Shown piece by piece: positions 8,414-17,237 of a stretch of DNA of 52,469 bases (the first letter of the stretch is position 1; each line of letters begins with the position of its first letter). The notes under the pieces were generated by a model. That model saw only the letters and a program-made list of their open reading frames with translations, made no database searches and was not told where the DNA came from. The translations under genes and the position numbers were made by a program. Source of the stretch: Planctomycetota bacterium. GTDB lineage: Bacteria > Planctomycetota > Planctomycetia > Pirellulales > Pirellulaceae. The DNA is taken from assembly GCA_016872725.1 (NCBI GenBank), contig VGZC01000040.1, positions 1 through 52,469 of the forward strand, written 5' to 3'.

Positions 8414-8674
8414 GAGGCGGAACCTTCCTGAAAGTGCGGGGGGCCCTCGGTAGGCGACACGACCGTCGTCCCGGCTGTCATGCCATGTCGGGAAGCGCGC
8501 GACTCGAAAAGCGAATCGACGCCGATCCGCTCCCTAGTTTCGACGCGCTTCCAAAATTTCTGCAGAATTAAACTCAGGCCGCTCAAAAAAATCAACATGC
8601 ATTTTCCGGAAATCGCCCCGTTTCGCAAAAATGCCGCGAGACCGTGCCGCGAGACGGGCGATCCGGAACGGATG
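8414..8674. other. Intergenic region between the response regulator and kamA
   Basis: About 260 bases without a gene. It holds an AT-richer patch (about 8,540-8,610, including a run of seven A) that stands out from the GC-rich surroundings and is where a kamA promoter on the minus strand would be expected. I could not fit a convincing -35/-10 pair. Confidence 0.4.
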
Positions 8675-9100
8675 CTAACCCATGGGATCTGCCGCTGGAG
8701 CCGGATCGGCGGGCCAGACGACGTTGTAGCAGGATCGCATGGCGTCGCGCACAACACCGGTGAGGACGTCCGCTCGGAACGGTTTCCGCAAGACGCCGAA
8801 CGCTTCGGCCGCGCGGGCGTCGCTCTCGAGCCGTTCGTCCAGCCCGGCCGACATCAGGATGCACGGCGTTCGGAAGTCGAGGGCCTTGAGTCGGCGGATC
8901 GTTTCGAGGCCGCTGAGCCGCGGCATGTGCATGTCGACGAGCAGGAGGTGGATCGGTTGACGACGGACGATCACCAATGCCTCTTCGCCGTCGCCCGCCA
9001 GGATCGTTTGGAAGCCTCTCGGCTCGAAGAGCGACCGCAGCGACTCGCGGAAGTCGCGGTCGTCGTCGGTAATCAGGAGCGAAAGAGGATCGCCGACCAT
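8675..9100 (-). CDS. Single-domain response regulator
   Basis: This 141-residue protein is a lone CheY-type receiver. It has the acidic pocket (TDDD near residues 11-14), the phospho-acceptor D56 in LLLVDMHMP, and K106 in LRKPF. There is no DNA-binding output domain and no histidine kinase nearby, so the partner must be encoded elsewhere. It lies upstream of the kamA operon on the same strand but about 260 bases away. I chose the ATG at 9100; an ORF start at 9217 would add residues with no receiver similarity. Confidence 0.85.
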   Translation of the reverse strand: MVGDPLSLLITDDDRDFRESLRSLFEPRGFQTILAGDGEEALVIVRRQPIHLLLVDMHMPRLSGLETIRRLKALDFRTPCILMSAGLDERLESDARAAEAFGVLRKPFRADVLTGVVRDAMRSCYNVVWPADPAPAADPMG

Positions 9101-9188
9101 CGCTTCACGTTCCGAGATAGGCAACTCCAACCGCCCAAAGGCCGAAGCAAATCCCGCGCCGGTCCCGGATCCCGGGCCGAAACGCCGC

Positions 9189-9217
9189 ATATCTCTAGAT
9201 TTAGCACAATTCGCCAA
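9189..9217 (-). promoter_or_regulatory. Possible promoter for the response regulator
   Basis: On the minus strand TTGGCG (complement of 9212-9217) and AGATAT (complement of 9189-9194) are separated by 17 bases, in an AT-rich patch 90-120 bases before the start codon. The hexamers fit sigma-70 only partly. Confidence 0.3.
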
Positions 9218-9377
9218 GTCCGCAACGTCGAAATCGCGTGCCGATTTGGCAGGGAGCGTCGAGCCGAACGGACGGGCGCAGTCCGGTTTCGTCGAGGATG
9301 CGAACGGTGCGTCGGCCGCGCGTGCGATGCGTCCTGTAAACCGCGCTCGTCGTTCGGTTTAGCAAGCCCCCGTCCCG

Positions 9378-9405
9378 TTGCCACGTACGGGTGTATCCCT
9401 ATACT
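9378..9405 (+). promoter_or_regulatory. Likely sigma-70 promoter of the sdhCAB operon
   Basis: TTGCCA (9378-9383) and TATACT (9400-9405) are 16 bases apart, close to consensus. Transcription would begin near 9412, giving a leader of about 87 bases before the GTG start. The remaining 9,101-9,377 region shows no gene. Confidence 0.55.
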
Positions 9406-9498
9406 AGTGCCCGTTCCGTTACGAGTGCCCATTCGGACGGCCCGTGTCGGCCGGCGTTGGCTGGCCGTCCGGCATTCCCGTGTGATCCAGAGGTCCCC

Positions 9499-10320
9499 GT
9501 GGAAACGAATCGCCCGTTCCTCGTCCGTCACGAATTCCTGTTGCGGAGACTGCATTCGCTGAGCGGCCTGGTACCGGTTGGCGCCTACATGGTGATCCAC
9601 CTCTTGGCGAACGCGAGCATCTGGAACGGGCCGGCGACCTACCAGAGCGCCGTCCACCAAATCCACTCGCTCGGTCGCGCGCTAATCGTTGTGGAGTGGG
9701 TCTTCATTTTCCTTCCGATCCTATTCCACGGCCTGTATGGTCTGGTCATTATCCGGGAATCGCAACCCAACAGCGGCGCGTATCCGCTCGTCGGAAATAT
9801 CCGTTACACGTTGCAGCGGGCGACGGGAATGATCGCCTTGCTGTTCATCGTCTGGCATGTGTTCCACATGCACGGCTGGTTCCACGGGGAGGCTTGGCGC
9901 GAGCTGATCGATCCGTGGGGCGCCCAATTCGCGCCGTACAACGCGGCGTCGACGGCGGCCGAGGCCGTTCAGCAATCGACGCTCGTCACGCTGCTCTACG
10001 CCGTCGGCATCACGGCCTGCGTGTTCCACCTCGCCAACGGCGTCTGGACGATCGGAATTACGTGGGGAGTCTGGACGACGCCGGGGGCCCAGCGGCGAGC
10101 GAATTATGTTGCCGGGGCGATCGGCCTGGGCGTGCTGGCCGTCGGCCTGGCGGCATGGGCCGGTTTCGCGTTCGGCGTTCGGACGAGCGACCCGGAGGCG
10201 ATGGACGCGATCCGCGCGATCGAACGCCGATTGCTCCAGGAGAAGATCGACAGCGGGCTCATTACCGAGGAACAGGCCTCCGAAAAGTCCGCCCATTTTG
10301 GGGCGCCGACCGATCGCTAA
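9499..10320 (+). CDS. sdhC: Succinate dehydrogenase cytochrome b558 subunit
   Basis: The 273-residue membrane anchor has about five hydrophobic helices and the conserved histidines expected to ligate two b hemes (RLHSLSGL, VIHLLAN, LFHGLYG, WHVFHMHGWFHG, CVFHLANG). It carries electrons between the flavoprotein/iron-sulfur subunits and quinone, in the single-subunit arrangement of Bacillus-type SdhC. The C-terminal 50 residues form a soluble helical tail. The GTG at 9499 is chosen because AGAGG lies five bases before it and upstream sequence does not resemble the family. sdhA starts 78 bases downstream. Confidence 0.92.
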   Translation: METNRPFLVRHEFLLRRLHSLSGLVPVGAYMVIHLLANASIWNGPATYQSAVHQIHSLGRALIVVEWVFIFLPILFHGLYGLVIIRESQPNSGAYPLVGNIRYTLQRATGMIALLFIVWHVFHMHGWFHGEAWRELIDPWGAQFAPYNAASTAAEAVQQSTLVTLLYAVGITACVFHLANGVWTIGITWGVWTTPGAQRRANYVAGAIGLGVLAVGLAAWAGFAFGVRTSDPEAMDAIRAIERRLLQEKIDSGLITEEQASEKSAHFGAPTDR

Positions 10321-10398
10321 CACTACGTCCTGAAACGGGCAAGACCTTATCGGGCAAGACGTGGCAGCCAACGACCAGAACCAAAATAGGGAATCGAG

Positions 10399-12378
10399 AT
10401 GGCCGGTCAGCGTGTCATGATCGTGGGTGGCGGCCTCGCCGGGCTTTCGGCCGCGATGAAGCTCGCCGAGCTCGGTGTCGACGTCGACGTGATGAGTCTC
10501 ACTCCGGTCAAACGCTCGCACAGCGTTTGCGCCCAGGGAGGCATCAACAGCGTCAACGACCAGACCCGCCAACTCGGTGACGACGAATGGAAACACCTTG
10601 ACGATACGGTCTACGGCGGTGATTTCCTCCAACATCAGCCACCCGTCAAGGAGATGGCCTACTGGGCGCCGCGCGTCATCGAGCTCATGGATCGGCTCGG
10701 AGTGACCTTCAACCGCACGGCCGAGGGATTCCTCGATCGGCGTCGGTTCGGCGGGACGTTGTACAAACGCACGGCGTTCGCCGGCGCGACGACCGGCCAA
10801 CAGCTCCTGTACGCGCTCGACGAACAGGTTCGGCGATGGAAGACGGAGGGCAAGGTCCGGATGTTCGAGTTCTGGGATTTCCTCGGCCCCGTGCTCGACG
10901 ACCGCGGAGTTTGCCGCGGGTGCGTGGGCCAGGACCTTGTCAGCATGGAGATCCGCGCCTTCCCGGCGGACGCGGTCGTCCTGGCCACGGGGGGATGCGG
11001 ACTGATCTTCGGGCGCAGCACGATGTCGATGGCCTGCAACGGGGGCGCGGTGAGCCGCGCGGTGCGGGCCGGAGCGAAATACGCCAACGGGGAATTCGTC
11101 CAGGTGCACCCCACGGCCATCCCGGGGGCCGACAAGCTGCGACTGATGAGCGAATCGGCGCGGGGCGAAGGAGGCCGCGTCTGGGTGCCTCGCCGGCCGC
11201 AGGATACCCGCGATCCGCTCAACATCCCTTTGGAGGAGCGGTGCTACTTCCTCGAGGAGCGCTATCCCAAATACGGGAACCTCGTCCCGCGCGACATCGC
11301 GACGCGGGAGATCTTCAATGTATGCGTGAATGAGGGATTGAGCGTCGAGAAGGACCGTCAATGCGTCTATCTCGATTTGACGCACATCTCCCGCCACGAG
11401 CTGGACCGCAAGCTCGGCGGCATCCTCGAAATCTACGAGAAATTCCAGGGCGTGGATCCGCGAAGCACGCCGATGAAGATCTTTCCGGCCGTCCACTATT
11501 CGATGGGCGGCCTGTGGGTCGACTACGAAAAGGCGGCCGACGGCGGACTCCGCGTCGGATCGGCCCGCAACCATGTCACGAACATCCCGGGTCTGTACGC
11601 GATCGGCGAATGCGACTACCAGTACCACGGCGCGAACCGGCTCGGCGCCAATTCGCTGCTGAGTTGCATCTTCAGCGGCCTGATCGTCGCGCCCGGACTC
11701 GTCGAATGGCTCGCGGGGCGCAACGACTCGACGAAAGACGCGTCCGAATCCGGCCGACTCTTCGAACAGGCGCGCCAAGCGCATCAGGAACGTCACGACG
11801 CCCTGCTCGCCCGATCCGGAGGCGGGGAAAACCCGTATCTGATCCACCAGGAACTCGGACTTGTCATGACGAAGGCCGCGACCGTGGTCCGTCGCAACGA
11901 CCAGCTCGCCGAAGCCGTGCAGAAGACGAATGAACTGCGTGAGCGGGCCCAAGAGTGCTCGCTGTCCGACACGGGCCGTTGGACCAACCAGAACGTCGTG
12001 TTCACCAAGGCGCTCGTCGACATGTTCCCGATCGCCCTCGCGATCCTCGAAGGAGCTCTCGCTCGCGATGAATCGCGCGGCGCCCACTTCAAACCCGATT
12101 TCTCGATGCCCAGCCTGCGGGCGACCTCGCCCGACGAAAAACGGCGGGAAGCCGAACAATGGTGCGACGATTTCGAAGCCTCCACCGCGCAGTGGCTGCG
12201 AACCACGATCGCGGAATGGGACGGAAATCGGATTCGCCTGTCCTACGAGGCGGTCGACACGTCGCTCATTCCGCCGCGACCGCGGCTCTATGGCCTGGTC
12301 GGCGCCGAAGTGATCGAACAGGTCTGGAAGGAGCGGCAAGCGGGCCGGGCGGTGCCCGGCGCCGGAACGGCCCATTGA
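10399..12378 (+). CDS. sdhA: Succinate dehydrogenase/fumarate reductase flavoprotein subunit
   Basis: The 659-residue FAD subunit oxidises succinate to fumarate or runs in reverse. The dinucleotide motif GGGLAGL is at residues 10-16 and the covalent FAD histidine is H41 in RSHSVCAQGGIN. Substrate and FAD segments follow (HPTAIPG, RGEGGRVWVP, HYSMGGLWVDYE, GANRLGANSLL). The C-terminal helical domain (RRNDQLAEAVQKTNELRERA) is complete. Overall it is most like the Bacillus/epsilon-type SdhA/FrdA rather than the E. coli SdhA. It lies between sdhC and sdhB in a single operon. Confidence 0.95.
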   Translation: MAGQRVMIVGGGLAGLSAAMKLAELGVDVDVMSLTPVKRSHSVCAQGGINSVNDQTRQLGDDEWKHLDDTVYGGDFLQHQPPVKEMAYWAPRVIELMDRLGVTFNRTAEGFLDRRRFGGTLYKRTAFAGATTGQQLLYALDEQVRRWKTEGKVRMFEFWDFLGPVLDDRGVCRGCVGQDLVSMEIRAFPADAVVLATGGCGLIFGRSTMSMACNGGAVSRAVRAGAKYANGEFVQVHPTAIPGADKLRLMSESARGEGGRVWVPRRPQDTRDPLNIPLEERCYFLEERYPKYGNLVPRDIATREIFNVCVNEGLSVEKDRQCVYLDLTHISRHELDRKLGGILEIYEKFQGVDPRSTPMKIFPAVHYSMGGLWVDYEKAADGGLRVGSARNHVTNIPGLYAIGECDYQYHGANRLGANSLLSCIFSGLIVAPGLVEWLAGRNDSTKDASESGRLFEQARQAHQERHDALLARSGGGENPYLIHQELGLVMTKAATVVRRNDQLAEAVQKTNELRERAQECSLSDTGRWTNQNVVFTKALVDMFPIALAILEGALARDESRGAHFKPDFSMPSLRATSPDEKRREAEQWCDDFEASTAQWLRTTIAEWDGNRIRLSYEAVDTSLIPPRPRLYGLVGAEVIEQVWKERQAGRAVPGAGTAH

Positions 12379-12441
12379 ATGCGCGCGGACCCGCTCCGCG
12401 CGACTCTGAACCCATACCCACATCCGACGGATCAGCATACC

Positions 12442-13326
12442 ATGGCGCACCAGAGCGGACACGGACACGGACATGCATCGGTCGCGACGGGGCATCGTAA
12501 GCTCGCCGACTGGATCGACGTTCGCGTCCTTCGCCAGGACGGACCCGGCCAAGCCAGTTATTGGGAACGCCATCGCATCCCGTACGAACCGGAAATGAAC
12601 GTCATCAGCGTGCTCCAGCGCATGGCGGCCCAGGCGAAGACGGTCGATGGCCGAGCCGTCGCGCCGGTCGCGTGGGAATGCAATTGCCTCGAGGAAGTCT
12701 GCGGCGCGTGCACGATGGTCATCAACGGCCGAGTCCGCCAATCGTGCTCGGCGCTCGTCGATCGCCTCTTGCGGGAGAACCCGGGCGAGATCGAGCTTCA
12801 ACCGATGGGCAAGTTCCCGGTCGTGCGCGACCTGGTGGTCGACCGCGGCCGGCTCTTCCGCGCGCTCGAACGGATGAAGGCGTGGATCCCCGTCGATGGC
12901 TATTTCGACATGGGACAGGGCCTCCGCCAATCGCAGTCGGCCCAGGAGGAGATGTATCCGCTGAGCGAATGCATGAGTTGCGGCTGCTGTCTGGAAGCGT
13001 GCCCCCAATACACGAAGATCGAGCTCGCGCGTGCCGAGGGTGAAACGGACGAGGCGTGGCAAGCGCGGGTGCGCGAAGCCTACGACCTGGGCTTCGCGGG
13101 CGCGCACGCCATCAGTCAGGTCATGCTGTTCAATGCGCATCCCACGGGACGCAACAACGCCTCCGAGCGGCTCGACGCGCTTACCGATCCGGGCGGAATC
13201 CAGGATTGCGGCAACGCGCAGAATTGCGTCGCCGTCTGTCCCAAGCGGATTCCGCTCACGACGTCGATCGGCAGGGCGGGCCGCGCGGCCACGCTGCATT
13301 CCTTCCGTTCGTTCTTCGATCGATAG
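12442..13326 (+). CDS. sdhB: Succinate dehydrogenase iron-sulfur subunit
   Basis: The 294-residue protein carries the three expected clusters. The 2Fe-2S ligands are in WECNCLEEVCGAC with a later cysteine in RQSC. The 4Fe-4S and 3Fe-4S ligands are in CMSCGCCLEACP and CGNAQNCVAVCPKRIP. The N-terminus begins with a short histidine-rich stretch (HQSGHGHGHAS), which is unusual for SdhB. The start ATG at 12442 gives this length; an upstream frame to 12379 would add only a basic, low-complexity lead. It ends 11 bases before the convergent putA gene. Confidence 0.93.
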   Translation: MAHQSGHGHGHASVATGHRKLADWIDVRVLRQDGPGQASYWERHRIPYEPEMNVISVLQRMAAQAKTVDGRAVAPVAWECNCLEEVCGACTMVINGRVRQSCSALVDRLLRENPGEIELQPMGKFPVVRDLVVDRGRLFRALERMKAWIPVDGYFDMGQGLRQSQSAQEEMYPLSECMSCGCCLEACPQYTKIELARAEGETDEAWQARVREAYDLGFAGAHAISQVMLFNAHPTGRNNASERLDALTDPGGIQDCGNAQNCVAVCPKRIPLTTSIGRAGRAATLHSFRSFFDR

Positions 13327-13337
13327 TCCGGCGCGAT

Positions 13338-16300
13338 CTACTCGGGTTGCCGGCGCGGTTCCCCGGCTCGCCGACCCAGATTGCCGTACCGGTGGTAGTT
13401 CACGCTCTGGCTCTGCTCCTCGACATACCACACCAACTCGAGCCGCCCATGGGGAAGGACGGGCGCGTCCGCGACGAAGATGGCCGCGTCGTTCGCCGCT
13501 TGGCGGACGACGGTCGGCGCGCGGTCGGGGGCCGCGTATCGAACCCGGAACGTATGCCCGTCCCGAATCGCCTCGGCCAACGCATCGTCGGTCTCCTCGA
13601 CGAATTCAATCCCACCCGCCCACGAATCGGTCGCCTCGTCGATCCGGTCGATGACCGCCGCATCGGCCTCGGGATGGATACTGACCGTAATCCGGCACCC
13701 CGCGGCCCGGGCCGCCGCGACTCGGAGCACGGTGTCGATCGGCGCATCGCGCGGATCGACGCGGATGCGGAGCTCGGCGATCGGAAGATAGAGCCGGAGA
13801 TTGTCCTGCCCGACGAGCGAGAAATGGTCGTGCCGCGCGCCGAATTCACGCTCGGCCCATCGCTCGTAGTCCGCGACAATCCGGGCGATTCGCCCGCTTT
13901 CGATCGACCCGGCCGGATCGCACGGGTCGGCGGAACGGGCGGCGGAATCGAATTGTCGAACGAGTTCGGCCAACCGCGCGTCCCTCACGGCGCCGGCCCG
14001 CCCACCCGGCGCCGTCGATTCGAATTCCATGAGCTGCAGCGTGTAGTTCGGGCCGCCCGCCTTGATCCCCGCGCCGAACGATGACTTTCCGACGCCTCCA
14101 AACGGTTGACGGAGGACGATCGCGCCGGTCGTCGGGCGATTGACATACAGATTGCCGGCGCGGATGCCGCGCAGCCACGTCTCTTGTTCGCGATCGTCGA
14201 GCGACTCGAGGCCCGACGTGAGTCCGTATCCCGTTTGATTCACGATGGCGATCGCTTCGTTGAGCCTGCGGTACCGGATCACGCCGAGCACCGGGCCGAA
14301 GAACTCGGTCCGATGCGTGTACCCGCCCGGACGAACGCCCCACTTGATGCCGGGCGAATACAGATTGGGATTGCCTTCCCGGCATTCGGGCATGAGGGCC
14401 CACGACTCGCCCGGTTCGAGCTCCTTCAGCGCGCGGGCCAAGTCGCCTCGCGGCGGGCGGATGAGCGGGTTGACGCGCGTGCGCGGATCCCAGGCCGATC
14501 CGACGGGAAGACTTTGCACGGCGTCGCACAACGATTCCCGGAAGGCCGGGTCGTCGTAGACTTCCTCTTCCAACAACAGGAGCGACGTCGCCGAACATTT
14601 CTGGCCGCTGTGGCTGAACGCCGAGTGGATCACGTTCTTGATCGCCTGATCGCGATCCGACATGGCGGTGACGATCGTCGCGTTCTTGCCGCCCGTCTCG
14701 GCCATCAGCGGACAATCGGGCCTGGCGCGCAGGATCGCTTCGGCGGTCGCCGTCCCTCCCGTCAGGATCACGGCGGCGATCGACCGGTCGGCGATCAGTT
14801 TTTGCGCCGGCCCCGAACCCGAGCAGGGCACGAATTGCAGGGCCTCGCGCGGAATCCCCGCCCGCCAAAAACAGTCGCACAGGAGGTACGCGGGGAGGAC
14901 CGCGTCCGAGGCCGGTTTGAGGATGACCGTATTGCCGGCCGCGAGGCCCGCCGCGATACCGCCGCACGGAATGGCGATCGGGAAGTTCCACGGCGACAGG
15001 ACCACGACCGTGCCTTTTCCACGGGCGGCGACTCCGGGCCATCGCGAGAACGCATCCGCCGTCCTCCGATAGAACTCGACGAAATCGATCGCCTCGGAAA
15101 CTTCCGGATCCGATTCGGTCGCGATCTTGCCGCAATGCGCCATGGCCGCGCCGATCAGATCGGCCCGCGCGGTCCGCAGTTCGTTCGCGACGCATGCGAG
15201 CAAGGCGGACCGTTCATCGTGCGAGCGGCGCCGCCAACCCTCGGGATCGTCCTGGGCGCATCGGATCGCGGCCTCGATGTCGCGATCCCGCGCGGTCGGG
15301 TAGCGTCCCACGACCACCCCCGGACGCGACGGATCGCGGCATTCGATCCATGGCCGGTCCCCGGCGCCGCCCGTCGCTTGTCCGGCGACGATGAGGGGGA
15401 TCTCCGGCGCCGATTCGCCGCGCCGTCCGCTCCATCGTCGCGAGAGATCGGCGGCCCATGCCGCGTGATGGGCGAGCGCGAAGTCGGTGTCCGGCTCGTT
15501 CCGGAATTCGGACCAGGACGGCCCCGCGTCCCGGCCGCGGGTCGGCATCGATCGATTCTGGGTTCGACGCGGTTGATCGGAGAGCGTCGCGATCCGGTCG
15601 AAGGAATCGACGAATGCCCGTTCAAGCCGCTTCCAATCGGGACCGTCGACCTTCAGTTTGAACGCGTGCCTCAAAAAATTCTCGGGGCCCGTGTTTTCGT
15701 CGAGGCGTCGGATCAGGTAGCCGATCGCGTGAAGGAACTCGTCGCGTCCGCAGGCTGGGGCGTAGAGGAGCAAGTCGGTGCCAAGCTCGGCGACCGCGCG
15801 CCGCTGGGCGTTGGCCATGCCTTCGAGCATTTCGAATTGAACGCGGTCGAGCGATTCGCATTCGGCGGCGAAGACCAGCCCGTATGCGAGGTCGAACAGA
15901 TTGTGCGTCGCCACGCCGACTCGGATCGAGTCGCGGTATTCATCACGAAGCGTCTCGTGCAGCATGCGTTTGTAATTCGCGTCGGTGTCGCCCTTGACCG
16001 AGAATGTCGCGGTCGGCCAATCGCGCAGCGAGGCCTCGACGCGCTCCATCTCCATATTCGCGCCTTTGACGATTCGGATCGTGACGGGAGCGCCGCCCCG
16101 CGCGACGCGGCCGCGCGCCCATTCCTGGATCGTCTTCTGAACGGCGAACGAATCGGGCAAATAGGCTTGCAACGCGATCCCGGCCCGCGCGCTTCGCAGC
16201 CCGTCGCGGTCGAGCGTCCGCATGAAGACCTCGGCCGTAAGGCCCATGTCGCGGTATTCCTCCATGTCGAGGTAGACGAACTTGGCGCATGTCGATCCAT

Positions 16301-17030
16301 CGGGTCGCTCGAACGACTCCTTCGCCGCGGCGCGGAACAGGAGCTCGACCCGATCGCACAATCGGGCGATCGACGGCTCGCGCGCGATCGACGAGATCTG
16401 CGAATCGAGCGTCGAGATCTTGACGGAGATCACCTCGATGTCGGGAATCTGGAGGGCTTCGAGGTACTTGTTGAGCCGCCCGCGGGCCTGGGTTTCGCCG
16501 AGGATCGCCTCGCCGAGGTAGTTGACGTTCATCCGGACGTTTTCCCGCCATCGCGCGCGAAGGTGTTTTCGCAGCATTTCGGTTTCGGCGGGAAGCACGA
16601 CGTTCGCCGTCTCTTGCCGCATCTTCTCCTTGACCATCGGCACGGCGACACCCGGAAGATATTCGCCGAACGACTGGAAGCCGCGGAGGAGCGTCCGGTC
16701 GAACGGGTGGAAGAAGCGCGGAATGCCCTGCGCGTCGAGGATATGCACGAGTTGATCGGCCGCTCGGTGCGCGACGTGCGACCGGAACGCCTGATCGGTC
16801 AGCTCGACCAGCGTCGCCTTGTCGTCCGGACTGTGGATCATCCGATCGAGTTCCATTTGCTGTTTGCGTTCATGCGGCGTCTGAAGCGCGTCGGCGCGAT
16901 GCTGGAGCCGGCGCGCCAGATGGACGGCCCGCGCGACGCGCCGGGAACCGGGCGCCCCCGGTTCGGACGCACAACCGTCCAGGATCGCGGCGATCCGTTC
17001 CGAAGCGGAAGGGGATGCTGGCGCGGACAT
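13338..17030 (-). CDS. putA: Bifunctional proline dehydrogenase / 1-pyrroline-5-carboxylate dehydrogenase
   Basis: This 1,230-residue enzyme oxidises proline to glutamate. The N-terminal half is the FAD-binding proline dehydrogenase barrel (KISTLDSQISS, RIVKGANMEMERVEASL, GVATHNLFDLAYG, FEMLEGMANAQRR). The second half is an aldehyde dehydrogenase with SPWNFPIAIPCGGIAAGL and AETGGKNATIV (E778) and the catalytic cysteine C812 in SGQKCSAT. A roughly 250-residue C-terminal extension follows, like the extra ALDH-like domain of longer PutA types. No ribbon-helix-helix DNA-binding domain is present, so it should not be a self-repressor. It is convergent with sdhB. Confidence 0.93.
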   Translation of the reverse strand: MSAPASPSASERIAAILDGCASEPGAPGSRRVARAVHLARRLQHRADALQTPHERKQQMELDRMIHSPDDKATLVELTDQAFRSHVAHRAADQLVHILDAQGIPRFFHPFDRTLLRGFQSFGEYLPGVAVPMVKEKMRQETANVVLPAETEMLRKHLRARWRENVRMNVNYLGEAILGETQARGRLNKYLEALQIPDIEVISVKISTLDSQISSIAREPSIARLCDRVELLFRAAAKESFERPDGSTCAKFVYLDMEEYRDMGLTAEVFMRTLDRDGLRSARAGIALQAYLPDSFAVQKTIQEWARGRVARGGAPVTIRIVKGANMEMERVEASLRDWPTATFSVKGDTDANYKRMLHETLRDEYRDSIRVGVATHNLFDLAYGLVFAAECESLDRVQFEMLEGMANAQRRAVAELGTDLLLYAPACGRDEFLHAIGYLIRRLDENTGPENFLRHAFKLKVDGPDWKRLERAFVDSFDRIATLSDQPRRTQNRSMPTRGRDAGPSWSEFRNEPDTDFALAHHAAWAADLSRRWSGRRGESAPEIPLIVAGQATGGAGDRPWIECRDPSRPGVVVGRYPTARDRDIEAAIRCAQDDPEGWRRRSHDERSALLACVANELRTARADLIGAAMAHCGKIATESDPEVSEAIDFVEFYRRTADAFSRWPGVAARGKGTVVVLSPWNFPIAIPCGGIAAGLAAGNTVILKPASDAVLPAYLLCDCFWRAGIPREALQFVPCSGSGPAQKLIADRSIAAVILTGGTATAEAILRARPDCPLMAETGGKNATIVTAMSDRDQAIKNVIHSAFSHSGQKCSATSLLLLEEEVYDDPAFRESLCDAVQSLPVGSAWDPRTRVNPLIRPPRGDLARALKELEPGESWALMPECREGNPNLYSPGIKWGVRPGGYTHRTEFFGPVLGVIRYRRLNEAIAIVNQTGYGLTSGLESLDDREQETWLRGIRAGNLYVNRPTTGAIVLRQPFGGVGKSSFGAGIKAGGPNYTLQLMEFESTAPGGRAGAVRDARLAELVRQFDSAARSADPCDPAGSIESGRIARIVADYERWAEREFGARHDHFSLVGQDNLRLYLPIAELRIRVDPRDAPIDTVLRVAAARAAGCRITVSIHPEADAAVIDRIDEATDSWAGGIEFVEETDDALAEAIRDGHTFRVRYAAPDRAPTVVRQAANDAAIFVADAPVLPHGRLELVWYVEEQSQSVNYHRYGNLGRRAGEPRRQPE

Positions 17031-17237
17031 GCAAAAAACCCCCGAAAAAGGCGGGCCAAACCGTCGCTCCGGTCCGGAGAACGCACCGACCAAGGCGACG
17101 CGGCGCCCGCATGCCCATCATGGCGGCCAATCGTCCGATCGACAAGCGATGCACGCCGAACGGAATCCGCCAATGCGCGAATCGGCTGCCCGCGGTTATA
17201 CTGGCGGCGGCGATTCATCCACCGGGAGTCTCTTCGC

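Noticed and set aside
9721-13431. Very long antisense open frame over sdhCAB (minus strand)
   Set aside because: It mirrors the sdh genes, has no recognisable motif, and is explained by the GC-rich third-codon bias of the real genes.
14106-17237. Upstream extension of the metalloprotease frame
   Set aside because: It is antisense to putA; the true start at 17238 is followed by a signal peptide.
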